From Novosphingobium percolationis (GTDB lineage: Bacteria; Pseudomonadota; Alphaproteobacteria; Sphingomonadales; Sphingomonadaceae), in NCBI RefSeq assembly GCF_020179425.1, contig NZ_JAILYM010000003.1, positions 186,001 to 250,000 on the forward strand: DNA of 64,000 bases, in the 5' to 3' direction. Of the stretch, positions 34,546 to 43,490 are shown piece by piece; positions within the stretch are counted from its first letter, which is position 1; every line of letters starts with the position of its first letter. The notes beneath the pieces are model-generated. The model had not been told where the DNA came from, made no database searches, and saw only the letters and a list, made by a program, of their open reading frames with translations. Position numbers and translations under genes: made by a program.

Positions 34546-37449
34546 ATGCATTCGACCTTAGGCCCCAAGCGGCGTTTCGGACAGTTCGCTTCCCTCCTGC
34601 TGGCCGGAGCGCTTGCGTTGCCGCCGCTGGTGCTTGCGCCCGTTGCAAGCGCAAAGCCCGCGGCGACGATGCCGCGGCCCGATCCTGCCAACTGGCTCTA
34701 CGAAGGCAGCGACGTTCCGCACGACAAGGAGTGGACCTTCGGCATCCTGCCCAACGGGTTGCGCTATGCCGTGCGCCACAACGGGGTGCCGCCGGGGCAG
34801 ATCTCGGTGCGTATCCTGGTCGATGCGGGCTCGCTTTACGAAACCGACGCGCAGCGCGGGTACGCGCACCTGATCGAGCACCTCTCGTTCCGCGATTCGA
34901 AGTATCTCAAGGCGGGCGAGGCGATCCCCACCTGGCAGAAGCTGGGCGCCACCTTCGGCAGTGACACCAACGCCGAAACCAGCGCGACGCAGACCGTCTA
35001 CAAGCTCGACGTGCCCGAGGCCGACGTGGCCAAGACCGACGAGACGTTCAAGCTGCTGTCGGGCATGATCACCGCGCCGATCTTCACGCCCGAAGGGGTG
35101 AAGACCGAAGTGCCGATCGTGCTCGCCGAAATGCGCGAGCGCATGGGGCCGCAGTCGCGCGTGGTCGATGGCACGCGCGGCGTATTCTTTGCGGGCCAGC
35201 CGCTGGCCGACCGGTCGCCCATCGGCACCGTCGACACGCTGAATGCGGCGACCTCGGCCAGCATAAAGGCGTTCCACGACAAATGGTATCGCCCCGACAA
35301 CGCCGTGATCATCGTGGCGGGCGACGCCGATCCGCAGACGCTGGTGGCGCAGATCCAGAAGTGGTTCGGCGGCTGGAAGGCACCGGGCAAGAAGCCGCCG
35401 CAGCCCGATTTCGGCAAGCCGGTGGCGCCTGCAGGCGTCGATCCAGCCAACCCCGTCGGCGAGACGCGCGTGCTGGTCGAGCCCGACCTGCCGCGCCTGT
35501 TCAATTTCGCCATCCTGCGCCCGTGGGAGAAGGTGAACGATACCATCGTCTACAACCAGGGGCTGATGGTCGACCGGCTGGCGCTGGCGCTGATCAATCG
35601 CCGGCTCGAAGCCAAGGCGCGCGGCACGGCGAGCTTCCTGGCCGCCTCGGTCGAGCAGCAGGACGTCAGTCGGTCGGCCGACACCACGCTGGTCAGCGTG
35701 ACGCCGCTGGGCGACGACTGGAAGAGCGCGGTGCGCGATGTGCGCGCGGTGATCGCCGATGCGCTCGCCAGCCCGCCGAGCCCTGAGGAAATCGCGCGCG
35801 AAGTCGCTGAATTCGACGTCGCCTTCAAGGTGCCGGTCGAAACGCAGGAAACGCTGGCGGGGTCGAAGCTGGCCGACGAGATCGCCAATGCGGTCGACAT
35901 CCGCGAGACCGTCGCCAACCCCGATACGGTCTACGACATCTTCCAGAAATCCGTGCCCTTGTTCACGCCGCAGGCCGTGTTCGAGCACACCAAGACCCTG
36001 TTCAAGGGCGCGGTGATCCGCGGTGTGCTGATCACGCCCAAGGCGAGCGACGGGACCGAGGCCGACGTCCGCGCCGCACTGACCGCGCCGGTCGATGCGG
36101 CGGCGGGTAGCCGCATTGCCGCCAACACGCTCAAGTTTTCGGACCTGCCGCCGATCGGCCAGCCGGGCACGGTGGCCTCCGCCGCGCCCGCCGGTATTCT
36201 CGGGATCGAACGCATCGAGCTGTCCAACGGCGTGAAGGCGCTGCTGTGGCACAACCAGGCCGAGCCGGGGCGGATCATCCTCAAGGTCCGTTTCGGCGGA
36301 GGTTATGCCGCGATCGATCCGAAGGACGCCGTCTATGGCCCGCTGGGCGAAATGGCGCTGATGGACAGCGGCATCGGCAAGCTCGGGCGGGACGAACTCG
36401 ACCGGCTCGCGACGGGCCGCAAGCTGAGCCTCGATTTCGACATCGACGACACCGACTTCGTGATGAGTGCCGATACGCGCCCCGCCGATCTTGCCGACCA
36501 GCTCTACCTGTTTGCGGCCAAGCTGGGGATGCCGCGCTGGGACGCCAATCCGGTGCTGCGCGCGCGGGCCGCGGCCAAGCTCGGCTATGAAAGCACCAAT
36601 GCCTCGCCGCAATCGGTGCTGGGCCGCGATGCGCCCTGGCTGTTGAAGAATGGCGATCCCCGTTACGCCCAGCCCAACCCGGCGGAACTCGACAAAGTGA
36701 ACCCCGACGGCTTCCGTCGCGTGTGGGAGCCGCTGCTCGCGCAAGGGCCGATCGAGGTCGACATGTTCGGCGACTTCACGCGCGATGAGGCCGTTGCCGC
36801 GCTCCAACGCACGTTCGGCGCGCTGCCCAAGCGCGCCGATGCGCCCGCTTCGACGCTGGCGCCGACCATTCCGCCGCACAACGAACAGCCGCTGACGCTC
36901 ACCCACCATGGCGATGCCAACACGGCCGCCGCGATGGTCGCCTGGCCGACCGGTGGAGGCCGCGCGGGTGTGCGCGAATCGCGCCAGCTCGAACTGCTGG
37001 CGCAGGTCTTCAACATCCGCCTGTTCGACGCGATGCGCGAAAAGATCGGCGCAAGCTATGCCCCGCAGGTCAATTCGAGCTGGCCGCTCGACCTGCCTTC
37101 GGGCGGCTATCTGGCGGCGACGGTGCAGTTGCGGCCGCAGGATCTGCCCGCTTTCTTCGCCGCTGCCGACAAGATCGCCGCCGACCTGTCGACCAACCCG
37201 CCGACGGCGGACGAGATCGCGCGCGTGACCGAGCCGATGAAGCAGCTGATCACCCGCGCCAGCACGGGCAACGGCTTCTACATGTATCAGCTCGAAGGCG
37301 GTGCGCTGGAGCCCGGTAAGTTCCAGGACATCCGCTCGATCCTCGTCGACTACAGCACGACCACGCCCGAGCGGATGCAGGCGCTGGCCAGCCGCTACCT
37401 TGTCCGCGACCGTTCCTGGCGGTTGCAGGTGGTGCCGCAGAAGAAGTGA
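34546..37449 (+). CDS. M16 family zinc peptidase (two-module, exported)
   Basis: 967 residues with a signal segment (about 13-36). First module: inverted zinc motif H108-L-I-E-H112 (HxxEH) and a downstream Glu expected as third ligand (near AEMRERMG). Second module (about 545-965) is a homologous but inactive half with GGGYAAIDPKDA and ATVQLRPQDLP. Matches pitrilysin/PqqL-like periplasmic peptidases. CTATAG ends seven bases before the ATG with no ribosome binding site, so the message may be leaderless. Strong hairpin after the stop. Confidence 0.9.
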   Translation: MHSTLGPKRRFGQFASLLLAGALALPPLVLAPVASAKPAATMPRPDPANWLYEGSDVPHDKEWTFGILPNGLRYAVRHNGVPPGQISVRILVDAGSLYETDAQRGYAHLIEHLSFRDSKYLKAGEAIPTWQKLGATFGSDTNAETSATQTVYKLDVPEADVAKTDETFKLLSGMITAPIFTPEGVKTEVPIVLAEMRERMGPQSRVVDGTRGVFFAGQPLADRSPIGTVDTLNAATSASIKAFHDKWYRPDNAVIIVAGDADPQTLVAQIQKWFGGWKAPGKKPPQPDFGKPVAPAGVDPANPVGETRVLVEPDLPRLFNFAILRPWEKVNDTIVYNQGLMVDRLALALINRRLEAKARGTASFLAASVEQQDVSRSADTTLVSVTPLGDDWKSAVRDVRAVIADALASPPSPEEIAREVAEFDVAFKVPVETQETLAGSKLADEIANAVDIRETVANPDTVYDIFQKSVPLFTPQAVFEHTKTLFKGAVIRGVLITPKASDGTEADVRAALTAPVDAAAGSRIAANTLKFSDLPPIGQPGTVASAAPAGILGIERIELSNGVKALLWHNQAEPGRIILKVRFGGGYAAIDPKDAVYGPLGEMALMDSGIGKLGRDELDRLATGRKLSLDFDIDDTDFVMSADTRPADLADQLYLFAAKLGMPRWDANPVLRARAAAKLGYESTNASPQSVLGRDAPWLLKNGDPRYAQPNPAELDKVNPDGFRRVWEPLLAQGPIEVDMFGDFTRDEAVAALQRTFGALPKRADAPASTLAPTIPPHNEQPLTLTHHGDANTAAAMVAWPTGGGRAGVRESRQLELLAQVFNIRLFDAMREKIGASYAPQVNSSWPLDLPSGGYLAATVQLRPQDLPAFFAAADKIAADLSTNPPTADEIARVTEPMKQLITRASTGNGFYMYQLEGGALEPGKFQDIRSILVDYSTTTPERMQALASRYLVRDRSWRLQVVPQKK

Positions 37450-37458
37450 TGCGAAACG

Positions 37459-37497
37459 ATCGGTTGTTCCGCGCCCATGCGCGGCGCAACCGATTTC
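37459..37497 (+). terminator. hairpin terminator after the M16 gene
   Basis: Two stacked stems: ATCGGTTG (37459-37466) with CAACCGAT (37487-37494) and CCGCGC (37469-37474) with GCGCGG (37479-37484), separated by a 2x2 internal loop and closed by CCAT; three T residues close the run. The T tract is short, so termination may be only partial before the DAHP synthase gene. Confidence 0.6.
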
Positions 37498-37569
37498 ACT
37501 GATCGCAAGCCTTCCTTTGCATTTGTGGCCGCCGCCGCGTATGGCCGCGCGTCTTGAAAGGAAGGAACT

Positions 37570-38943
37570 GTGGCAAGCAATTGGAATGCGCATAGCTGGC
37601 GCGGGCAAGAGGCGCGGCATTTGCCGGTCTATCCCGACACGGACAAGCTGAACGCGGTCGAGCAGACCCTGACGAGCTTTCCGCCGCTGGTGTTTGCGGG
37701 CGAGGCACGCGCGCTCAAGGCCGATCTGGCCCAGGTGGCGGCGGGCAAGGGTTTTCTGCTCCAGGGCGGGGACTGCGCCGAATCGTTTGCCGAGTTTCAC
37801 CCGAACAACATTCGCGACACGTTCCGCGTGCTGCTGCAGATGGCGGTCGTGCTGACCTTCGCCAGCAAGCAGCCGGTGGTGAAGGTTGGCCGCATGGCGG
37901 GCCAGTTCGCCAAGCCGCGTTCGTCGCCGGTGGAGAAGATCGGCGATGTCGAGCTGCCGAGCTACCTTGGCGACAACATCAACGGCATCGAGTTCACGCC
38001 GGAATCGCGCATTCCCGATCCCGACAGAATGCTGCGCGCCTATAGCCAGGCAGCGGCAACGCTGAACCTGCTGCGCGCGTTTTCGACCGGCGGCTATGCC
38101 AATCTGCGCCAGGTCCACCAGTGGACGCTGGACCACATCGGTAAGAGCCCGTGGGCGACCAAGTTCAGCGAGATGGCCGACAAGATCGGGGAATCGCTCG
38201 ACTTCATGGAAGCCTGCGGCATCGATCCGCAGACCGTGCCCCAGTTGAAGGGCACGAGCTTCTACACCAGCCACGAAGCACTGCTCCTTCAGTACGAAGA
38301 GGCGATGACGCGGCAGGATTCGCTGACGGGCGAGTGGTACGACACCAGCGCGCACATGCTCTGGATCGGCGATCGTACGCGCTTCGAAGGGTCGGCCCAC
38401 GTCGAATACCTGCGCGGCGTGCAGAACCCGATCGGCATGAAGTGTGGGCCGAGCCTGACGCCGGACGCGTTGCTGGCGATGCTCGATACGCTCAACCCGT
38501 CGCGCGAAGCTGGCCGGATCACGCTCATCAGCCGCTTCGGGCATGACAAGGTGGAAGCAGGGCTTGCCCCGCTGGTCCGCGCGGTGAAGCGCGAAGGCCA
38601 TCCGGTGGTGTGGAGCTGCGACCCGATGCACGGCAACGTGATCAAGGCCGACAACGGCTACAAGACGCGTCCGTTCGATCGCATCCTGTCCGAAGTGAAG
38701 GGCTTCTTCGCCGTTCACCGCGCCGAAGGCACCCACGCGGGCGGCATTCACATCGAGATGACGGGCCGCGACGTGACCGAATGCACCGGCGGCGCCGTGG
38801 CGATCACGCAGGAAGGCCTGGCCGACCGTTACCACACGCATTGCGACCCGCGTCTCAACGCGGCGCAGTCGATCGAGCTGGCATTCCTGCTTGCGGAAAT
38901 GCTCAACCTCGAACGCAGCGAAAAGCGCGCCGAAGCGGCCTGA
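37570..38943 (+). CDS. aroG: class II 3-deoxy-7-phosphoheptulonate (DAHP) synthase
   Basis: Entry enzyme of the shikimate pathway, plant/actinobacterial class II. 457 residues: [30 protein letters not shown] near 65, [14 protein letters not shown] near 110, then [32 protein letters not shown] near 350 and [19 protein letters not shown]. Start is GTG at 37570 with GAAGGA six bases upstream. Lacks the long N-terminal regulatory extension of the mycobacterial enzyme. Confidence 0.93.
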   Translation: MASNWNAHSWRGQEARHLPVYPDTDKLNAVEQTLTSFPPLVFAGEARALKADLAQVAAGKGFLLQGGDCAESFAEFHPNNIRDTFRVLLQMAVVLTFASKQPVVKVGRMAGQFAKPRSSPVEKIGDVELPSYLGDNINGIEFTPESRIPDPDRMLRAYSQAAATLNLLRAFSTGGYANLRQVHQWTLDHIGKSPWATKFSEMADKIGESLDFMEACGIDPQTVPQLKGTSFYTSHEALLLQYEEAMTRQDSLTGEWYDTSAHMLWIGDRTRFEGSAHVEYLRGVQNPIGMKCGPSLTPDALLAMLDTLNPSREAGRITLISRFGHDKVEAGLAPLVRAVKREGHPVVWSCDPMHGNVIKADNGYKTRPFDRILSEVKGFFAVHRAEGTHAGGIHIEMTGRDVTECTGGAVAITQEGLADRYHTHCDPRLNAAQSIELAFLLAEMLNLERSEKRAEAA

Positions 38944-38962
38944 TCGCTTCAGCCTTCAGATC

Positions 38963-39000
38963 AAAAGGGGCGGCGTCGGAGTTTCGGCGCCGCCCCTTTT
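38963..39000. terminator. bidirectional terminator between convergent genes
   Basis: Perfect 13-bp stem AAAAGGGGCGGCG (38963-38975) / CGCCGCCCCTTTT (38988-39000), with A-tract and T-tract at its base, placed between the DAHP synthase stop and the convergent phosphotransferase stop. Works in either direction. Confidence 0.9.
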
Positions 39001-39004
39001 CGTT

Positions 39005-40078
39005 TCAGCGCGCGCCCGCCTTCCGCGCGAAGGTCCAGGCGGCCTGTGCCAGCGGCGCCACGCGCTCCGAACTTGCCTTGGCGTGGGCGGACGAGGCGGT
39101 GCCGTCGATCACGCGCTTCTTGATGCCCTGCACGATGCCGGTCAGGCGGAAGAAGTTGTAGGCGAGATACCAGTCGAGCCCGGCGACGCCATCGCGCCCG
39201 GTCTTTTCACAATAGCGCGCAACGACTTCTTCCAGTTCGGGAATGCCCAGCGCTTTGCGGTCGAGATCCTGCACGCCCGAACGCCCGGCGTTGTCGGTGA
39301 ACCAGGCGACGCACAAGTATGTGAAATCGGCCAGCGGATCGCCCAGCGTCGACAGCTCCCAGTCGAGCACCGCCAGCACCTTGGGCTCGGTGGGCGCATA
39401 GATCATGTTGTCGATGCGGTAGTCGCCGTGGACGACGCTGGTCCGCGTCTGTTCGGGCAGCGTGGCCGGCAGCCATTCGATCAGCCGCTCCATCTCGGGC
39501 ATCGTTTCGGTTTCGGACAGGCGGTACTGTTTGGTCCAGCGGTCCACCTGCCGCCCGAAGTAGTTGCCGGGCTTGCCGAAGTCCGACAGGCCCGCCGCTT
39601 CCACATCGACATTGTGGAGCGCCGCCAGCGTATCGACCATTTCCAGGTAGGTCGCGCGGCGTTCCGGCGGCGTCGCGCCAGGCATGGCGCCGTCCCAGAT
39701 CGTGCGCCCTTCGATGCAGCCCATGACGTAGAACATCGAGCCGGCGACGCTGTCGTCGGTGCACAGGCCATATTGCGGCGGCACCGGGAAGCCGGCGCGC
39801 GAAAGGCCCGCCTGCACTCGGTGCTCGCGGTCGACCGCGTGCGCCGAGGGCAGCAGCTTGCCGAACGGCTTGCGCCGCAGGACATAGGCGCGGCCCGGCG
39901 TTTCGATGCGATAGGTCGGGTTGGATTGCCCACCCTTGAACTTGCGCACCGAAAGCGGCCCGGCAAAGCCGGCCACGTTGGCTTCGAACCAGCGGGTCAG
40001 CGCCGCTTCGTCGAGCCGGTCCGCGCCTTCGGGTTCGACCGTGCCGGTGAACGCGGCCTGGGCGTCGATCTGCGTCAT
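39005..40078 (-). CDS. APH-fold phosphotransferase (ACAD10-like)
   Basis: 357-residue aminoglycoside-phosphotransferase-fold protein of the group that travels with acyl-CoA dehydrogenases. Seen: the nucleotide-binding start KFKGGQSNPTYRI and YVLRRKPFGKLLPSAH, then the catalytic loop VVHGDYRIDNMIY and VLDWELSTLGDPLAD with the metal-binding Asp. In animals the equivalent domain is part of ACAD10/11, which handles 4-hydroxy acids by phosphorylation. That role fits this island, but the substrate here is unknown. Starts 13 bases after the alcohol dehydrogenase stop. Confidence 0.85.
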   Translation of the reverse strand: MTQIDAQAAFTGTVEPEGADRLDEAALTRWFEANVAGFAGPLSVRKFKGGQSNPTYRIETPGRAYVLRRKPFGKLLPSAHAVDREHRVQAGLSRAGFPVPPQYGLCTDDSVAGSMFYVMGCIEGRTIWDGAMPGATPPERRATYLEMVDTLAALHNVDVEAAGLSDFGKPGNYFGRQVDRWTKQYRLSETETMPEMERLIEWLPATLPEQTRTSVVHGDYRIDNMIYAPTEPKVLAVLDWELSTLGDPLADFTYLCVAWFTDNAGRSGVQDLDRKALGIPELEEVVARYCEKTGRDGVAGLDWYLAYNFFRLTGIVQGIKKRVIDGTASSAHAKASSERVAPLAQAAWTFARKAGAR

Positions 40079-40091
40079 GGCTTGCGGCTGC

Positions 40092-41183
40092 TTACTGGTC
40101 GAACACGATGACGCTGCGCGCCGTGTGACCCGCCTTCATCTTCTCGAAGCCTTCGTTGATCCCCGACAGCGGGATGCGCTCGGCGATGATGGTGTCGAGA
40201 TCGAGCAGCCCGCGCATGTAGAAATCGACAAGGCGCGGCAGATCGACCGGGAAGCGGTTGCCACCCATCAGCGCGCCCTGCAGCTTCTTGCCCGAAAGCA
40301 GGTCCATCGCGCCAAGGCCGACCTTCTCGTTGAGCGGCAGCATCCCGAGGATGGTGGCGGTGCCGCCCCGGCGCAGCGTGGCGACGGCAAGGTTGGCCGA
40401 AGCAGGACGGCCCACGGCCTCGATCGCGTGGTCGACCCCGCCCTTCGTGAGTTCGATGATCTGCTTGGCCGCATCGGGATCGGATGTGTCGATCACGTCG
40501 GTCGCGCCCAGCTTCTTTGCCAGTTCGCGCTTTTCGGGGATCGGGTCGGCGGCGATGATACGCCCGGCCCCGGCGATCTTGGCGGCATTGATCGTGGCGA
40601 GGCCCACGCCCCCGCAGCCTACCACGGCGACGTTCTCGCCCGGCGTCACCTTGCAGGCGTTGAACACCGCACCGGCGCCCGTCGTCACCGCGCAACCGAT
40701 CACGGCGGCCCGGTCGAGCGGCATGTCGGGGTTGATGGCGACGCAGGCGTGTTCGTGGATCAGCATCATCTCGGCGAAGGCCGACAGGTTCAGCATCTGG
40801 TTGACCATGCTGCCATCCGAGGTGCGCGTCAGGCGCGGGGCCTCGCTCGGCTTGCGGCGGGTATCACCGCCCAGGCACAGCGACATGCGCCCGGTCACGC
40901 AGAACTCGCAATGCCCGCAGAAGGCCGAAAGGCAGGTGACGACCGCATCGCCCACTTTCACCGTGCGCACTTCACTGCCCACCGCCTCGACGATCCCCGC
41001 CGCCTCGTGACCGGCCACGGCAGGCATGGCGTGGGGATAGATGCCTTCGATGAAGTGCAGGTCCGAATGGCACAGGCCGCAAGCGGCAGTGCGGATCAGC
41101 ACCTCGTGCGGGCCGGGCTTCGACACGGTGAGATCGTCGATGATCAGCGGCTGACCGGCTTTTTCGAGGATGGCGGCTTTCAT
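40092..41183 (-). CDS. zinc-dependent alcohol dehydrogenase (class III-like MDR)
   Basis: 363 residues. Catalytic zinc: Cys38 in CGLCHSD and the His of AVAGHEAAG; structural zinc: the cysteines of CLSAFCGHCEFCVTGRMSLC; NAD site VVGCGGVGLATINAA near 190. Resembles the alcohol dehydrogenases of sphingomonad and actinobacterial catabolic clusters. Presumably oxidises an alcohol intermediate of the pathway encoded around it. AGGAG lies before the ATG. An 18-bp operator-like repeat sits 52 bases upstream. Confidence 0.9.
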   Translation of the reverse strand: MKAAILEKAGQPLIIDDLTVSKPGPHEVLIRTAACGLCHSDLHFIEGIYPHAMPAVAGHEAAGIVEAVGSEVRTVKVGDAVVTCLSAFCGHCEFCVTGRMSLCLGGDTRRKPSEAPRLTRTSDGSMVNQMLNLSAFAEMMLIHEHACVAINPDMPLDRAAVIGCAVTTGAGAVFNACKVTPGENVAVVGCGGVGLATINAAKIAGAGRIIAADPIPEKRELAKKLGATDVIDTSDPDAAKQIIELTKGGVDHAIEAVGRPASANLAVATLRRGGTATILGMLPLNEKVGLGAMDLLSGKKLQGALMGGNRFPVDLPRLVDFYMRGLLDLDTIIAERIPLSGINEGFEKMKAGHTARSVIVFDQ

Positions 41184-41234
41184 CGATCTTCTCCTGAACT
41201 GTTGCCGGTCACGCGCGCTGGCGATCGGGGTGTC

Positions 41235-41252
41235 TTTAAGTCGTCGGTTAAA
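41235..41252. promoter_or_regulatory. candidate operator, copy 1 (TTAA-N8-TTAA dyad)
   Basis: Reads TTTAAGTCGTCGGTTAAA, with outer arms TTTAA/TTAAA. It matches copy 2 at 42270-42287 at 13 of 18 positions including both TTAA half-sites and a central GTCG, at exactly the same spacing. Lies 52 bases upstream of the alcohol dehydrogenase start. Confidence 0.6.
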
Positions 41253-41276
41253 TGCTGCGGGAGGCTCGGGCCGAAA

Positions 41277-42128
41277 TCAAGCCTGTGCCGTGCCCAGCGC
41301 GGCCATCGCTTCAAGCTGTTCGAAGATGCCCGGCGCTTGCGGGTCCCACGAATGGCGCGGGCCGATGGTCAGGCCGCCGTCGACGATCAGCGAGGTGCCG
41401 TTGACGAAGCTCGCCGCCTCGCTGGCCAGGAACATCACCGCCTCGGCGATGTCGTCGCCCTGGCCGCCGCGCGCGACGGGCTGTGCCTGGGCCGAGATCC
41501 CTGCGATGACCGCCTTGGCCTGCTCGGCCATGTCCTCGGACATGCCGACCGCACGGGTGAAAATGTTGGTGTTGATGAAGCCCGGCTGCACAGCGTTGAC
41601 GCGGATCTGGTGCTTGGCGAGATCGGCGGCGCTGGTCTTGGTCAGGTGCAGCACGCCGGCTTTGGCCACGGCATAGGCATTGGGGGAGTAGCCCGGCCCG
41701 ATCGCCGCCACGCTGGAGGTGTTGACGATCGATGCGCCCTTGCGCCCCTTCATGTGCGGCACGGCATAGCGGATTCCGAAGGCGACCGAGCGCAGCAGCA
41801 GGTCCATCGTGCGGTCCCAGCCTTCGGGCTCGATCTCGTCGATCGGGGCCATTTCGCCGCCCGCTCCCGCATTGTTGAAGACGACGTCGATGCCGCCGGT
41901 TTCAGCGGCGGCGCGGTTCATCAGCGCCTTGATGTCTTCGGTGCTGGTGACGTCGCAGCGCACGCAGCTGACCTTGCCGTTCGAGGCAGCGGCGGTGTCG
42001 GCCAGCCCCTTTTCGTCGATGTCGGCGGCATAGACCAGCGCGCCTTCACCGGCGAACTTGATCGCGGTGGCCCGTCCGATTCCCGATGCGGCGCCCGTGA
42101 TCACCACGGTCTTTCCGGCAAAGCGCAT
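41277..42128 (-). CDS. short-chain dehydrogenase/reductase
   Basis: 283 residues. Cofactor loop VVITGAASGIGRA near 8-20, NNAGAGGEMAP near 87, catalytic Ser in VNTSSVAAIGPG and Y-x3-K in YAVAKAG near 155, ending VDGGLTIGPRHSWDP. Asp in AADID suggests NAD preference. The start at 42128 has GGAGAGGGA directly upstream. Possibly a 3-hydroxyacyl or secondary-alcohol dehydrogenase of the island. Divergent from the acyl-CoA dehydrogenase genes across the operator region. Confidence 0.87.
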   Translation of the reverse strand: MRFAGKTVVITGAASGIGRATAIKFAGEGALVYAADIDEKGLADTAAASNGKVSCVRCDVTSTEDIKALMNRAAAETGGIDVVFNNAGAGGEMAPIDEIEPEGWDRTMDLLLRSVAFGIRYAVPHMKGRKGASIVNTSSVAAIGPGYSPNAYAVAKAGVLHLTKTSAADLAKHQIRVNAVQPGFINTNIFTRAVGMSEDMAEQAKAVIAGISAQAQPVARGGQGDDIAEAVMFLASEAASFVNGTSLIVDGGLTIGPRHSWDPQAPGIFEQLEAMAALGTAQA

Positions 42129-42247
42129 GTCCCTCTCCATCTTCTGTCGTTTTGCCGCGCAGCTTAGGCGCGGGCGGGGCTTCGTCAATGCCTTCACGCT
42201 TTACGCTACGGCAAGCTGGGATGCCCGCAAACCGCAGAAATCTGCGC

Positions 42248-42276
42248 TTGCCAGCACGCTCCGACTCGACTTAATT
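42248..42276 (+). promoter_or_regulatory. promoter of the acyl-CoA dehydrogenase operon
   Basis: -35 TTGCCA (42248-42253), 17-base spacer, -10 TTAATT (42271-42276). The -10 box lies inside the operator-like inverted repeat at 42270-42287, the geometry of a repressed promoter. Transcription would start near 42283, giving a leader of about 20 bases. Confidence 0.5.
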
Positions 42277-42287
42277 TGTCGATTAAG
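42270..42287. promoter_or_regulatory. candidate operator, copy 2 (perfect dyad CTTAAT-N6-ATTAAG)
   Basis: Reads CTTAATTTGTCGATTAAG, a perfect inverted repeat with 6-bp arms; a second dyad TCGAC-N7-GTCGA (42266-42282) interlocks with it. It overlaps the proposed -10 box and abuts the ribosome binding site of the acyl-CoA dehydrogenase. It shares sequence and spacing with copy 1 at 41235-41252. Confidence 0.65.
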
Positions 42288-42302
42288 AGAGGAGCAAATT
42301 TG

Positions 42303-43466
42303 ATGTCGGACCTGGATACTTTCCGTCAGGAAATCCGCGCGTGGCTGGAGGAAAACTGCCCGCCGGAAATGCGCGAACCCGTTCGTGACGACGACGACGC
42401 CTGCTGGGGCGGCCGCAACTTCACGTTCAAGAACGAAGCGCAGAAGGTCTGGCTCGAACGCTGCGTGGCCAAGGGCTACACCGTGCCTGATTGGCCCAAG
42501 GCCTATGGCGGCGCCGGGATGAGCGCGGCCGAAGCCAAGATCTGGCGCGAGGAAATGGTCCGCATCAATGCGCGGCCTCCGTTGTCGAGCTTCGGCATCT
42601 GGATGCTCGGCCCGGCGCTGCTCAAGTTCGGCACGGAAGAACAGAAGGTCCACTACCTCGGCCAGATCGCGCGCGGCGAGATCCGCTGGTGCCAGGGCTA
42701 TTCCGAGCCCGGCTCGGGCTCGGACCTCGTCAGCTTGCAGACCTTCGGCGAGGACAAGGGCGACCACTGGGTGGTCAACGGCCAGAAGATCTGGACGTCC
42801 TATGCCAACAAGGCCGACTGGATCTTCTGCCTGGTCCGCACCGACAAGACCAACAAGTACCAGGGCATCAGCTTTCTGCTGTTCGACATGACCACGCCGG
42901 GTGTGTCGACCAAGCCGATCAAGCTGATCAGCGGCAGCTCGCCATTCTGCGAGACGTTTTTCGACAACGTGGTCGTGCCCAAGGACCAGATCGTCGGCCA
43001 GCTCAATCGCGGCTGGGATGTGGCCAAGTACCTGCTCGGTCACGAGCGCGAGATGATCTCGGCGACCGGCGGTGCGGATCGCGCGGGCTCGCTGGGCGCC
43101 ACGCTGGGGCGCAATGGCGCGCTGGAGGATCCGGTGCTGCGCGCGCAGGTTGCGCTGTTCGATGTCGATGCGCTGGCCTTCACCTGCATGAGCGAAAAGT
43201 TCATGGACGAGGTCAAGATCGGCCGCGGCCATCCCGCCCAGCCCAACATGATGAAGTACGCCGGGACCGAGCTGAACAAGGCGCGGCTCGAACTGCTGAT
43301 GTCGGCGGGCGGCAGCACCGCGCTCGAATGGGAAAGCGAGGAAACCGAAGGCGGCGCGCTGCCGCGTTCGTGGCTGCGCACCAAGGCGAACTCGATCGAA
43401 GGCGGCACCAGCGAGGTCATGCTCAACGTGATCTCGAAGCGCATTCTCGAACTGCCCGGCGCCTGA
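42303..43466 (+). CDS. acyl-CoA dehydrogenase, catalytic-Glu subunit
   Basis: 387 residues. Seen: YSEPGSGSDLVSLQT substrate/FAD loop near 140, VNGQKIWTSYANKADW, and the catalytic base Glu366 in SIEGGTSEVMLN. The RxQFG...FQ motif that binds the FAD pyrophosphate from the neighbouring subunit is missing (that region reads TLGRNGALEDPVLRAQ). The following gene has the opposite pattern, so the two probably form a heteromeric dehydrogenase. GAGGAG precedes the ATG at 42303; nine upstream codons are open but lack a binding site. Confidence 0.88.
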   Translation: MSDLDTFRQEIRAWLEENCPPEMREPVRDDDDACWGGRNFTFKNEAQKVWLERCVAKGYTVPDWPKAYGGAGMSAAEAKIWREEMVRINARPPLSSFGIWMLGPALLKFGTEEQKVHYLGQIARGEIRWCQGYSEPGSGSDLVSLQTFGEDKGDHWVVNGQKIWTSYANKADWIFCLVRTDKTNKYQGISFLLFDMTTPGVSTKPIKLISGSSPFCETFFDNVVVPKDQIVGQLNRGWDVAKYLLGHEREMISATGGADRAGSLGATLGRNGALEDPVLRAQVALFDVDALAFTCMSEKFMDEVKIGRGHPAQPNMMKYAGTELNKARLELLMSAGGSTALEWESEETEGGALPRSWLRTKANSIEGGTSEVMLNVISKRILELPGA

Positions 43467-43490
43467 GCCCTTCCTTAAGAGGAAATTCCA

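Noticed and set aside
34558..38841. Open frame of 1427 codons antisense to the M16 peptidase and DAHP synthase genes
   Set aside because: Its composition (Arg/His/Gly-rich) mirrors the codon bias of the sense genes at high GC; both sense proteins are clear family members, and the frame runs through an intrinsic hairpin.
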